NCBI GenBank assembly: GCA_023078555.1
Contig: CM041197.1
Location: 11,567,257-11,631,256 of the forward strand
DNA: 64,000 bases
DNA from: Ulva prolifera
Taxonomy: Eukaryota > Chlorophyta > Ulvophyceae > Ulvales > Ulvaceae
Direction: 5' to 3'
Shown here: positions 12,657-24,215 of the stretch, piece by piece
Numbering within the stretch: position 1 is the stretch's first letter
How the letters are laid out: every line of letters begins with the position of its first letter
Made by a program: the position numbers and the translations under genes
The notes under the pieces: generated by a model
Databases searched by the model: none
What the model was told of the DNA's origin: nothing
Seen by the model: the letters and a program-made list of their open reading frames with translations, nothing else

Positions 12657-13306
12657 TGTACACAGCGCTCGTGACAGCGGGTACCGTCGCGATCGGTACG
12701 TGTCTGTACATGTCGGATATCCGGAGCGGCTCACTGGGCGCGAACGAGGTGGCAGCACACACAGAAAATGTAGATTCTCAGACCTGTCGTGTCTTCTTGC
12801 AAATCTGATCCGGGATGCGGCCTCTTCATGAGGCTCTGCAGCATATCGTGCCAGTCCGATCAGGTGTGCCCATACCATGCCTGCACGCCTTCCATGCCAT
12901 TGCCATACAGCAAGGACCATGGATCATACCGGTCGGAAAATTCATCACGCGAGACACTACGACATCGTTTTACGAAGGTGCGCATTGACCATGGTGTTAT
13001 TTCAAGCGTCCTTCCAGACATAAATAGCTCCTGTCAGATGTAGAGCAGGTCACAAGGACTCTGAACCGGCGAGATAACAGCTACAATCTCCAGTCGTAAG
13101 CACACAAACTGAAACAGTACAATAACTACTAGCAACGCCTCACTTGATATCTTGCTGGTGCGTTCGTTTCTGTATATCATGTCAAATCGCGAATGCTGCA
13201 TCATCATGTGAGGACGATGCGTCGTTGAATGGATGAAGCGAGCTCTAGGTGCAGCACCTGCGCTCGGCATCTTTAAGCGAGACAGCCGGTGGCCATTGCA
13301 TGATTA
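12657..13306 (+). CDS. Possible small three-exon gene
   Basis: Candidate exons are 12657-12697 (MYTALVTAGTVAI), 12862-about 12977 (FHAIAIQQGPWIIPVGKFIT) and about 13212-13306 (VVEWMKRALGAAPALGIFKR, ending in a stop). The first donor is a strong G|GTACGT and both junctions are phase 1, giving a product of roughly 80-85 residues with a short hydrophobic N-terminus. The last acceptor (ATGTGAG) is poor, which weakens the model. I do not recognise the protein. Function unknown; location cannot be judged beyond the hydrophobic start. Confidence 0.3.
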
Positions 13307-13773
13307 GGCTTTGATAGGATGCCTTGCATCAGGGCTGTTGCAGTGTTGCCTACACGACATCTGTTCTTGCGTGGAGTTCGCGTTGAAGCGTGACAACCAC
13401 ATCGCAGCTCACGGCAAGCCAAGTCCCGCTCCTGTATTTGCTATCACTGCCTCTGTGTGCGTTAGTTATCCGCTCAGTATACATTAGCCGGGCAGGGCCG
13501 AAGCGAGCCCGCACTGCGATAGCCACATCGACTTGATGCATCACGCCAACTGCTGCCAATGCGCAGCTTACCAGGCGGTACCACGAATACAATCCCTTGA
13601 CCCGCTCGGGGAGCTATGGCTGCTAGCTGCGTTTCGTTGTACCAGTATCACGCGATGCTGACGTTGGTGTCGCATGCTATGTGCTCCAAGAAGCGAACTT
13701 GAGGTCCTAGTCAAGCACGCGACTTTACTAGGCCAATACATATTTTCTGACATGTTTTGAACTGTCTTGCAGG

Positions 13774-14000
13774 AAGCCATGGTGTGTCCTGTCTGTTTCG
13801 CAACCGCGGTCTCACAAGCGGCTATCCCAGTCGCATCTGCCGTTGGTGGCGCAGTCGCAGCCCGCGTTGCCATGAAGCAGAAGCCAAAAGCGCAGCGTGG
13901 TGAGCCTATCCGGATAGAGACGGTGAAGTCGACCGAGGCTAAGCTCTCCAGTGTCCCGGTCGCAGTCAAGCGGGAAGAGATACAAAGCCGAAGCACTTGA
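13774..14000 (+). CDS. Possible terminal exon of a small unknown protein
   Basis: An open stretch follows a good acceptor (TGTCTTGCAG, ending 13773) and runs to a stop at 13998-14000. It encodes MVCPVCFATAVSQAAIPVAS, then a Gly/Ala-rich hydrophobic stretch (ASAVGGAVAARVA) and a Lys-rich tail. The CPVC pair and hydrophobic segment would fit a small membrane or organelle protein, but this is a guess. It may be an intronless small gene starting at the ATG at 13780, or the last exon of a gene whose upstream exons I could not place; the phase does not match the candidate at 12657-13306. Confidence 0.3.
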
Positions 14001-14527
14001 CAACATCTTCGCTCAAGCAGGTTTCGGAAGAGTATGACGTTGTCAGTTCCGTAGTGTGGATTTGTGTGCTTGTCTCAGCTATCAGCTAGGTATTGGATGC
14101 CGAGCGGACAGTGTACCAGTGCTTGTGTGCTACACATGAACGTTTAATGCACGAAGCTGCTACAATCAGTGTCCAAGAATGCCTGGTCCGTAGTCACTAG
14201 TGACCGGTCCAGTATGTTACAAATTCCCGTATAGACGAAGCGGCAGAGACAGCATGTCTGTGTGTAAAATGACCACAACAACATGCAATGTTTTGCGTAT
14301 CGTACCCCTGGTGCAGATGTTGATGTGCTGTGCCCCCGTGACAACAATTTAAACATTCAATCTGCAACGAGCGATGATCCACGTTGCTTGCATGGCTCTT
14401 AACAGCTCATATGTGGAAGCTGTGGGGCACATGTCAAGCCGAGCACTTGAGCACGATACTAGGCCCCAGGCTGGGCCCCAGCTTTGGCACAAATCAGCCA
14501 GATAGACCTGCTCGTGCAAGGCATTCC

Positions 14528-17500
14528 TCAGCGAGGTCCCTGCCATCGCCGTAGCACCGGCAGCAGCAGGGACTCATCGTCTGCACGGATTGCAGCCACT
14601 AGCATCTCTGCCATCAGCGCGTGGTACAGCAGCCCCCGCGTCCCCAGGCCAGTGAATAACCACCGTGAATGCCTCCGAAAACCCTTCCTGAACCCTTCTG
14701 CGTCCGCTTCTGGTGTGCCAGGCCTGCCAAGACTGCCAAGCAGTGGAGGTGCTCCCTCCGAAGTGAATCTTGGGGATGCCCGGACAGCCGATTTGCTCTG
14801 CACACAAAAGATCATGCAAAACACTATGCTCGAGCCTATGACTCATGGAACGGGTGCACAGCGCTTTTAAGTGCGCAACGCTATGCCTGCAGCAACATGA
14901 TGTTGACAACACAGAACTTGAGCAGGCCAGGCGCATCTGCGCTGCCGGTGTCATCAATGCAGGGTATGAATACTGCAGTCGCATCCGCGGTGCTGGTGGC
15001 GTATGCAGCTCCGGCTGAGTGTATTGCGGCCCCCGAGACGGTGGAGGCGGAGCCGCACACTTGATATTTTTTTATACAAAAACAGAGCACATTGTGGCAG
15101 TCCATTGATATGACCGCTCTACCACTGGGCCCTTACACGTCGCGACGTGCAAGTGTCTAGTGGTAGAGCGGTCTTATCGCTGGACTGCCACACACATCCG
15201 CAGTACAGCGTGTGGGTGCGACTGCGATGGGATCACACCCCCGTGGTTCTCCACGTCCGAAACTCCGGCCACGCCTCCTCGATGCCCGAGCGCAGCTCCG
15301 CCTCTGCCGCCGCGAGGTCCGACACGGCGGCGCGGCGCCGCAGCAGGTCGAGCGCCGCGGCCGCGTCCGCCACTGGCTCCTTGCTGCTGCCCACGACCGC
15401 CCTGCTGCGGCCCAGCACGCCAGCGTACGGAGCGCCCAGCAGGCTCGGCGCGGCAGCGGGGAAGCCGCGGTGTGGCGTGCTGCGCTTGGAGCTGTCCGCC
15501 CTGGTAGCGGGGGGGTGTGGCGAGGGGGCCTCGAGCGTGATGCAGCACCCCTGAACACCGGACTCGAATCACGAAGGGTGTATAAAGAGGCTGGAGTGCG
15601 GCGTCGACGGTACCTTGGAGAGCGCTGAGAACCCCAGCCCTGCAGCGCTGGAGGTTTTGCTGCTGCACTGGATGCGCTGTGTGGTGTGAGGTCCCCGGGT
15701 CGGCGTCCGCCATCCGAGCAAAGCGTTCAGCGGCCCAAACTCGACATGCATGTACAGCAGAGTGGACAGTACACGGCCAGAGAGATGCACGGCGGCACCA
15801 GGCAAGCAGTCACAAGGTAACACACAGCCCCGGGGCCCGCACGTGCGCAAGCTCTAGCTGATCGGCGACCATCGCTGGCACCCCGGCGATGGCCGCTGCG
15901 GCCGCGCCGTTCGCCACAATCACCGCGTCGCATCCACCGCCCGCCTCCACCTCGTCCAGCGACTCCACTGTCCGCTGCTCAAGCCTCAAGAAGCTCCCAC
16001 TGGTGATCGTCCCCGACCGTTGGCAGTCGGGGTGCGGCTCGGAGTGGCCCGATCGGGACGCCGCTCGAGGGTCGGAGGGGGGCCCTGCCGGGCTGGCGCC
16101 GCTCGGGTGTCTGGCACTCCCGTCCGCCTCAGCACCAAGACCGCCCACGCCGCAAGGATCGTCTCTGGCGACGATGAGCTCCTGGCACGCGGCCCACAGC
16201 GCGGCAAGGTATCGCGGCGAGTTGACGGTGACGGCACCCGGGATGTGGACGCCGATCTTGTCCGGCACACCTGTAGCCACAACAATGTCATACATGTACA
16301 TGCATGGTCAGAGCCCAGACGGGCGATAGATCAGCGAGGCACTGGCGTGAGAGGGGTGTGGGTCTGATGCGGCATCGGCAGCTGCATGGTGGTGCCGAGC
16401 ACCGCGGCCGGCAGCCTCACATCTGCCGTACAGGGTACAGGGGTCATGCAGGTTCGAACGCGCGCAGCAGGCCTCCGATGCCATCATGGCGGCATATGAA
16501 CGAATGAAGTTGCATGTGGTGCAAGTGCGGACCACCGTGCCACGCAGCGCGCCACACCGACTACAACCAAGCCACGCTACCGGCAGCACCAGCGGGCACC
16601 GGACTCGAGCAAGCGCCTGCGGTTGGGTGCCAGCGCGGACACGTGGGCGACATGTCTCATGCATGCATGCCATGCATTGGTGCTCCAAGGCGTCCGCACC
16701 GAGGGCTTCGAGGGCGGAGTCGGCCTTGCTGTTGCGGCCGGGGCGTGCCCTCCGCCACTCCGCGGCCGCAGCGGTGCGGGGCGCACCGAGCCCGTCCACC
16801 AGGCGGGCAGCCTCCGACGCCGACACTGCCTCTGCCTGCTGTACCACCTGCAGGCGGCTCGATGTGACGGCGCAGCTGTGCACTGTGGTGCGTGGCGAGG
16901 GTCTGGTGTCGTCACATGCGTGGCGAGGGTCTGGTGTTGTCACATGCGTTTGCTTCGACAACCTGCTGCGATTCCAGGTCACCGAAGACGTGTGCTAGAC
17001 TGCGCGGGCTGGAACCCTCTTGCAACAGCGCCGCTCTGCAATGGGGTATGTCTGAAAACTAAGTATGAACTCTGGAGGCTACATAATGGACACTGGTGGG
17101 CTGCGGAGAAGGTTACCTGCAACGCTTCTTCACTGACGGCAGCGTGCCCTGTTCCATCCTCGTGAATTTTCTGGTGCTGAGGGCCTGCCAAAGATGCTTC
17201 GAGAGTAGATGCCTGCACCTGCAAGCAGCTCCGAGTAATGGTGCCGGGTTGCATCCGTTACTGCAAGGACATGAGGCCGTTTTCAACGCGTCAGCTGTCG
17301 CACTTCCTGGGGGAGGGCATTCAGGAAGGGAGCGCGGTTTGAGGGTCAGACTTCACAGGGAAAACGCATGGTATGACAGACGAGATGGGCCTGTTCATGC
17401 AAATATTGCAACACACGCTCTTCCCACCTGTTCCAAGAACTGAGTGAGTTCCCATGACTGCCGGGCATGGCCTCCGATACGGAGGATGCCATTCCAGACA

Positions 17501-18010
17501 GCGACGGGGTCCTCCTCTATGTCCTGAAGCCTGGACCGCGAGTCTGCTGCTTCTGCAGCCTTGATCAGCCGCAACGATGCAGAGAGCCCCTCGAGGCCAA
17601 GCCATGTGAGCTTTCCCTTAGGAGAAAACGGGTGCAGGAGGCCTGCTGCAGCTCCAGATGCTCCACCACCAAGACCATGGACGTCATAGACAGTGATTTG
17701 GACAGATGATGCCTCCGATGCTGACTTCTGCAACACATGCCGTTGTAGTACTGTATGAGCTAACATACTGTGGGTAGTGGACAGGTTGGCTGGCTGCGTC
17801 TACATCTGCTCGACGTCATGCAGCATTTTGTGGCAAGGGCAGTACCAGCAAGTGATAGGCAGTCGCCACACCAGCAAAGCCTGCCCCGACAATCACATAT
17901 CGTTCTGTATCTGTTGCAGCGCAGCTGTTGACTTGCCTGACTGATCTTCTACTTGCAAGCTTGCTTTGTCTACATGGTCCAGCTTGCGAGATGATATGGC
18001 GGACTCGCAT
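14528..18010 (-). CDS. FAD-dependent oxidoreductase, DAO fold, probably plastid-targeted
   Basis: Six exons on the minus strand: 18010-17846, 17727-17428, 16847-16700, 16270-15822, 15550-15239 and 14797-14528; phases agree and the product is about 547 residues. Residues 1-37 are Ser/Arg-rich, like a transit peptide. The Rossmann FAD-binding motif GAGFAG lies in YVIVGAGFAGVATAYHLL (about 38-55), followed by GGGASGAAAGLLHPFSPKGK, the second dinucleotide-binding block of the D-amino-acid oxidase (DAO) family. Further landmarks are GAVTVNSPRYLAALWAAC, CDAVIVANGA and, near the end, LFTGLGTRGLLYH. The order and wording match plant FAD-dependent oxidoreductases related to the C-terminal (oxidase) half of bacterial MnmC. 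The substrate is not known; oxidation of a secondary amine is the general DAO reaction. The gene shares a roughly 500-bp intergenic region with the divergent Maf gene. The last intron contains a tRNA-like foldback element and the second intron a 28-bp tandem duplication. Confidence 0.87.
15094..15191. repeat. 98-bp foldback element made of two tRNA-Gly-like 5' halves
   Basis: Bases 15094-15142 and 15143-15191 are inverted copies with 42 of 49 positions matching and no spacer (centre ACGTCG/CGACGT). Each arm, read outward from the centre, contains TAGTGGTAGAGCGGT or its counterpart, resembling the A-box and D-arm of a tRNA, then CTGGACTGCCAC, a GCC-type anticodon loop as in tRNA-Gly(GCC). No T-arm or acceptor 3' half is present. 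The element lies in the last intron of the FAD oxidoreductase gene. One further arm occurs at 56109-56161 and a diverged piece at 7994-8030. Confidence 0.7.
16890..16945. repeat. 28-bp tandem duplication in an intron
   Basis: Two adjacent units, 16890-16917 and 16918-16945, begin GCGTGGCGAGGGTCTGGTGT and differ at one base. They lie in the intron between the second and third exons of the FAD oxidoreductase gene, so they do not alter the product. Confidence 0.8.
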
Positions 18011-18511
18011 GTAATGTGACCACCACGCAGGGTGTCCACTCGCTGTGCAACAGACAATTTACTGTCACCTCGGCACGGCACGGTTAACGTACAGACATGT
18101 GCAACCCGGTGGTGTGCGAAGTGCTTCAGCCATGCCATGCAGCAACAACGCGACGAACAGCGCGAACATGGCGCTGAAACACGCATGCAAAATGCTTGAG
18201 TTGTCTATCTGTGTATGTAGCAGTAACTGTTGTAGCTGGCGATGCCCACACGCAACTTCTGTCGCTGTCGCTCCGCGATCTCTGTGGCTTGCGGTGCAAT
18301 GTCAACTCGAGGCCGAGTTACAGCACACTCGTAGGCAGAACGGCCATGCCACAGGTGGTCATGCACGCTGAGCAATCGCACGCCTTCTCATGCTCTGACG
18401 TACTAATATTGCACCTGGCTGTCACCCACGGCTAAGTTTGCGCCGGTAGGTAGCAAAGAGGCGTTAGCCCAAGGCAGAAAATTGATCAATCGATCTCAAA
18501 AGGCCGAACGC
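18011..18511. promoter_or_regulatory. Shared intergenic region of two divergent genes
   Basis: About 500 bp separate the start codons of the FAD oxidoreductase (minus) and Maf (plus). The two genes must draw their promoters from here. No TATA box or other named element could be assigned with confidence. Confidence 0.5.
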
Positions 18512-19436
18512 ATGATTCTAAAACATGTCAAGCAGCTCAATGGGATCAAGGTGGTCCTAGCTTCGGCCTCGCCCCGACGCAAGGAGATCCTTGGCAATGT
18601 TGGTCTGTCCGTTGAGGTGTGCTGCTGCTTTGCTCTTCTGCTCGCGCATCAATTGCACGCGTGATCAGGAGGCGGCGAGCTGCTTCACACGAAAGCATAA
18701 AGTGATGAATTTAATCAAATTAGGATTCGAGCAGGTGATTCCTTCCACCTTCGAAGAAGACTTGCCCCACAGTCAGTACTCTCCAGCAGAGTACGCCACT
18801 GCCACAGCCAAGTGCAAAGCGCTGGACGTGGCCAAGGCCTGCAATGATGCCCAACTCATCATTGCCTCAGACACGGTGCGACTACGGTCTCTCGTCCCCA
18901 CAGCATCTCCTTGGCTGTGTTGCGTCACATGATGCACTTGTTTTGCATCAGGACTCTGCTTGACAGTGCAGGTGGTGGAGAAGGGTGGTCACATCCTGGA
19001 GAAAGCTGCAGACGTCGAACAAGCGACCGAAATGCTCACCATGCTCAGTGGGGACACGCATCAAGTGCACACAGGCACGCCACAGTATCCGTATCTGCAT
19101 TGCTACACATGTCATCTATCGGGCAGCACTCTTGCTGATGCCGTTGAATATGATGCAGGAGTTGTTCTAGTGGTGAAGCAGGAGGGAGGGCACAAGGTCG
19201 TTGAGTTCTCAGAGTCCACGACCGTGCGCTTCGCAGCCATCAGCGCAGAAGAGATTCAGGCCTACATCGAAACAGGGGAAGCCTGGGGCAAGGCAGGCTC
19301 CTACGGCATCCAGGGCGCCGCAGGAGCATGGGTTGAGGGCCTTGAAGGCTGCTACTTCAATGTCATGGGCTTCCCGATCCATAGATTCTCGGCCGCTGTA
19401 GCACAGCTCATCGAGGTGGGCGCCCTGAAGGTGTGA
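18512..19436 (+). CDS. Maf-family nucleoside triphosphate pyrophosphatase
   Basis: Exons 18512-18616, 18735-18875, 18972-19074 and 19159-19436 give a protein of about 208 residues, the usual Maf length. Diagnostic motifs are all present: LASASPRRKEIL at the N-terminus (nucleotide-binding loop), IIASDTVV spanning exons 2 and 3 with the catalytic Asp, the MLTMLSGDTHQVHTG block and GKAGSYGIQG. Maf proteins hydrolyse dTTP/UTP or modified nucleotides to the monophosphate plus pyrophosphate, a house-cleaning role; the algal substrate is not known. The start is the ATG at 18512; no transit peptide is evident, so a cytosolic location is likely. The last intron is unusual: the phase and family alignment call for CACACAG|GC...GCAG|GA, a GC-AG intron of 84 nt, whose retention would keep the frame open and add 28 residues. 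Confidence 0.9.
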
Positions 19437-21198
19437 GGCTGAAGACTACTCCAGCTTGCGACCATGAGTGGATCGTATTGCCAGCTAGCAGTTGCCAGCT
19501 ATGAGCTGCATGTCCAGAGAGGTCCTGACAGTGGTCCTGACAATGATGCGTGACAGCATGTCACTGACAGGCATCACTCACACGGACCTGGGATACCCCA
19601 CAGTACGCATGGGGATGTAGCACTGGCGAGCTTCTTGATCTTCAGTCAGCAAGGGGGGCGCCTTGTTGCGGCACAATGGGCCACTGTTCTGGGGCGCAGG
19701 TTGTGCCAGGGCTGCAACGGCCGTGCCGTGCAGCAGCTGCTTGTGAGGCGTTGATAAAGGACCACGAGCTGCCATTGGCTGAGAAGGACTGGAGCCTCTG
19801 CGTGTGCGTTTGCAGTGCTGCCACTGTATGTGTTCAGCTTGACTACCATGCCTACGTACAGCTATCAGCTATCCTGCGTCTGCCCCAGATGTAGGAGCTG
19901 TCAATGTCCCCGTGTATATGGCTATGGCTACGGCTACGTAATCATGCGCATCCCTTCCCTTCAAAATCAATGTAGATGAGAGATGAGAGATACGCATATA
20001 TAGCATGCTAGCCAACTGCAGTGTACAATGTACGTTCACATGGTGGGTGTGGGGGCGGCCATGGCCTTTCTCTCGCCAGCGGCATTGCCGTGGAATCTGG
20101 AACACGGTGGTGAGGGCCCTCTGGCGACCAAGGATTAGCAGGGTTCAAGATTGGTGATCACATCACTCTGTTTATGCAGTGATGCTGTTGTGATGCCATT
20201 GTCTGCCGGGCCACATCAGCTGTGCCAAGCTATTGGTGACAAATCTGGAGCTGGCAGCTTCATCCAGCAGGTGCTGGGCCACCACACAGAGGGACTGCTG
20301 TGGCTGGTGAACCATGTAGAGATGATGTAATGTTGACATGATGTGTGTGAGCTCCTTGAGGGAACAGACAGTAACTGACAGCAGCAATCGAGTGAAGACT
20401 TTTCCTGGACTCGAACCATGCCGCATGAAATGATGTGGGAGAGGGGAATTCTGTGTTTGGATGCTGTTTGATGCTGCGATGCCATGTGCGCTGTCGGTTC
20501 CATGGCCAAGACACACATGACAAATCAGAGCGTTCATTACTTACATGAAATCATCTCTTCTCTGCATGCACATCATCTCACGATCGGCCATCTAAACCAT
20601 AGCATCTGCGAATCTGTGAACGCTAGCCCACTCGGACCAAGAACATCAACTCAAAAATCGATCAGAGTGGCTGCCCCGTGACCGTGGCCACAGGCTGCTA
20701 GCGGTACTGGCCAGACATCACAGCAACACACCTCAGCTGGACCACCTGCCATCACACTGGCCAGCAATCACAAACATCCCTGGACAGCAGCCTTGCCGTG
20801 GCAGCCCGAACAGCCGCCCGCAGCGTCAACCGGTGAGCTGCAGCATGGACTGCGCCACACGATCGAGGCACACATCTCCCCCAAAAAAATATCAGTCACA
20901 AATACAAGCAATAACACCAGTTTGCAGCGCCCGCTCAGCCTACCCAGCTGGCTAGCATAGCGCCGCAGCCCCGTGGCCATCTCTCTCTCGTCACTGATGA
21001 GTCTCCAGCGCGGCAGGCAACCCTCCATGCCCCGATACACACATCTGGTGCTTAACAGCGCACATCAGATGGGCCAATTCATGCCGCTATCAAACAACAA
21101 CTCACTGTACTGCACGGTTCCCGTCCCCTCACATAGAGCCCCTTCGAGGCACCAGCAGGTCACCCTGCACTGTAGTCTTCCAGAGGCGCTGAGAGGGA
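19437..21198. other. Interval without a supported gene
   Basis: This holds the presumed 3' UTRs of the converging Maf and HAD genes. Several short open frames exist on the minus strand at about 20170-20540 but none shows convincing codon structure or splice context. I see no RNA gene or clear repeat here. Confidence 0.5.
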
Positions 21199-21938
21199 TC
21201 AGACGGCCATGTACCCGGTCACTATCCGGTCAGCGACCTCATCGAAGGAAGTGACGTCCCCCTCCCACAGCCACGCCGAGATCCCGCACGCCCGAGCGCC
21301 CCACACGTCGTTCCGACGGTCATCGCCGACGTGCAGCACAAAGTCCGCTGGTGGGTGCACGTCAAGCGCCCGGCAGGCGGCGTCGAAGATGGCCGGGCTG
21401 GGCTTCTCAGCCCCAACCTCACAGGACACGATGACGGCATCAAAGAGGTGCTCGAGGTCGAGGACGTGGAGGATGTCGCGCAGGCGGCGGTCAAAGTTCG
21501 ATACAACAGCTGTCTTGATGCCGAGGGTGCGGATGCGGACGAGGGCGTCCGCAAAGCCCGGGGGGACGGTCCAGGCCTGAGGCTCCGAGTAGTAGTTGTA
21601 GACGTCTTGGAACAGCGACTCGTTGTCGGTGTTGAGGCTCTGGAACACTACACGGCGCCAGAACTCGCGGCCGTCGCCACAGTAGCGCAGCGGTCCGATG
21701 AGGGGGTCTGGTGGGGCGTTGTACGCCCGCCGAAAGTCTCGGAGGATCAGGTGAGCTGGCCGCTCGACGCCGTAGCGGGATGCATACCGCTGGTAGACAT
21801 CTGTGACTGATTCTGAGGGGATGAGGAAGGTGCCGCAGGCGTCCAACGTGAGTGCCTTGGGTCGCAGGAGGGGCACTTGTGCAGGCTGCTGGAACAGGGG
21901 GAATGGGGTCTTGGGCACAGAGCGTTCCAGAGGCTGAG
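21199..21938 (-). CDS. HAD-superfamily hydrolase, HDHD3-like (5' exon not placed)
   Basis: One exon from an acceptor (TTTGTGCAG) at 21938 to a stop at 21199, with no in-frame ATG near its start, so a 5' exon lies upstream and is not identified. About 246 residues are visible. HAD motifs appear in order: motif I as LDACGT (nucleophile Asp), motif II as VVSNFD, motif III Lys in EKPSPAIF, and motif IV as HVGDDRRND. The cap region between motifs I and II (DVYQRYASRYGVE, EFWRRVV) is like that of HDHD3-type haloacid dehalogenase-like proteins. These are Mg-dependent phosphohydrolases in principle, but the substrate is unknown. In motif I the second Asp (the general acid of DxDGT) is Cys; HDHD3 proteins as a group deviate at this position, so activity may differ. 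It converges on Maf. Confidence 0.85.
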
Positions 21939-23982
21939 CTGCACAAAGAAACGGCCGATGGCGAGGTGTTGTGTTTACGAGAAATAATGATCGACGTATT
22001 TGCAGACAGAACGAGGAGATGCAGATTCAAGCAGCGAACACTCCGAGTATGGACGACCGCTGTGCTGCAAGAGGTCGGCAGCTGTGGTACTCAATCACCC
22101 TCTCCACAGAGTGTTGACAGCTCGAGTACATGCAGGCCCAACGTGAGAAGCCGCTCGCACGGAAGTTTGTGAGAGGTGCACTGCAGTGGAAGTACTTGCA
22201 TCGCTCGTACAACCTCCGGAGGCATATTGCAACAGACGTCAGAATCGATCCTGCTTGAAACCTTTACAGATACCCGTACCTTGCACAACTTGCGTAGAGA
22301 TTCCGAATGCACCTCGGCTAAGTCCAGATGATTGCCCACAGCGCCCAAGCACGTCATAGGGCGTGCAGGCTACCGGGCTACGCAGATTACCCCATAAAGC
22401 AGGAGATTGGAAGCGCAGCAACATTTCAGGGCGTGGTGAGAATCTGTGCTTTTCGCAGTGCAAGTCCAGTGGTCATCTCCCAGCTACCACGGCGACAAGT
22501 TGCAATCCACACCGTTTCACGCCACACCAGAGAAGAAGAACAACCCAGACACTGGTAGTGACTTACACTATAAAGTATTGGAATGTATCGAGTCTGCCGG
22601 GCGACACGACGTGTTACAGGCGGCAAGGCATTAACGTATCTATGCAGCTACGCATACCCACCGTATGTATCCCGAAAGACACCGATCGACGATAATCTGC
22701 CGTTGAGTTGGACAGCACAACCCGGCTAGAATTTCTTCGGTTGAAAACTCTCCCTGAATCTATGCGAAGCATCTAGCTCGCTCTGACGGATCAAGTCTAT
22801 CGCTGAGTGGGCTTGACTGTGCCATGCGTGTGGCCCTATCGCCACGCCACCTGTGCGTGCATGCATAGGGCAGGGTGATATAAGCAAAAGCTGCAATGAC
22901 CATCAGCTGACTATTGGCCACAGCGAGTTGAAAATAGAGTCAAACCGTCTTTCAGTCTAGCCGGTGCCAGTGTCACATGCCGTAGGCGTGGTACCTTTAG
23001 CCACTCAGGATTGTGCCCATATGGATCAATATTGATCGAGACAACTGCGACGAGCCGAGCCATTGCCAAGCAGTGCATGGCAAGACACAAACACAAACCC
23101 CACAGCTTTGCTCTCAAACACACTCTATCCGGAGAATCTCCTTGCACATCACGTCTGAGCTCATCAAAGATACCAGCTCTGGGCAGTGATGTGCACATCA
23201 CTTAAGAATTCCCAGAGCTTGTATGGAAACAGCACCGTGGCCTGGGATCGCCCGGGCCATGGTGTGGATGTTTCCCATTCAACAATGTTGCATATGTACA
23301 GGGGATCTGTAGAAGAAAAAGTGTTCTGGAGTTTCGTGCCAGGAGAGATCCTGGGTGCATAGCAGGGGCATATGCATAGTGACAGCCATAATATTGTGCG
23401 ACAAAGACAAAGCTAATGGTGGAGCGCCACAGCTGTCTAGGAGTTGCACAGGCCGCAGCGCAACACAATCATGCCCACCACTGCCCCCAAGGCGTAAAGC
23501 GATGTGGACTCACCCTCGGCACTCTGGCTCAGCCTCCACACACACTCCCAGGCTCACCGCGTTGCCCCCCTCACGCACACAAACACACCGGCCTGAGTGG
23601 CCAGCCGGCCGCCGCACCCCCGCCTTCCCCTCGCTCGCTAGCCGTCGGATGCAGGCGCGGGGGCTTTGCCGACAGCCGTGCGCCGGCTCACGTGCGGCCG
23701 TCTCCTCCGCGTGCTCCGGCTCCCGAACACAGCCCATGCTTTCCGTGGCTTGGGCGTTCTTTGGCCCACGCGGGCTGGCGGGTGACGGCGCTGCTGTGTT
23801 GCTATCCCGCTCAGGGATGCTCTGCAGATCAGCTGATTGGACGTTGGTATGGAGGCGGCTGCGGAAGGGGGAGAGGGTTGGGGTATGGGGGCGGAGGGGG
23901 GCCCCCGCGGCGACCTGCGCGTTGGGCCGGCGAAAGCCGGGCTGCCGGGTTGGTCCGCCGCGGCCGCGCGGGCGGCGGGGTC

Positions 23983-24017
23983 GTCTTGCGTGAGGGCCCA
24001 GGGCTCTCACGCAAGAC
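23983..24017. repeat. 35-bp near-perfect inverted repeat
   Basis: Arms 23983-23999 (GTCTTGCGTGAGGGCCC) and 24001-24017 (GGGCTCTCACGCAAGAC) pair at 16 of 17 positions around a single base, so the DNA or a transcript could form a cruciform or hairpin. It borders the start of a dispersed G/T-rich repeat copy. Confidence 0.75.
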
Positions 24018-24029
24018 TGGTGAGCGGGC

Positions 24030-24215
24030 GGGTGCGTGGGTGTGGTGCGTGGTTGTGCGGGTGCGTGTTCGGTGGGTGTCTGCCGTGCTGTGATTGGGCG
24101 CCGTGTTCGGGTTCGACGTGGGTGAGCATCTCCTGCCGTGCATGCATTGCGGCGTTGGCATGCTTCTTCGTTGCCCTGTCGGTGCTACAGGCCACTCCGT
24201 CTTTGTCCTTGCAAC
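24030..24215 (+). repeat. Dispersed G/T-rich repeat, copy 2
   Basis: A GTGGTGCGTGG/GTGGGTGT-rich stretch ends in CGGTGCTACAGG, a short spacer, then CTTTGTCCTTGCAACAC, matching the end box of the copies at 3008-3240 and 54760-54945 in order and orientation. Confidence 0.55.
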
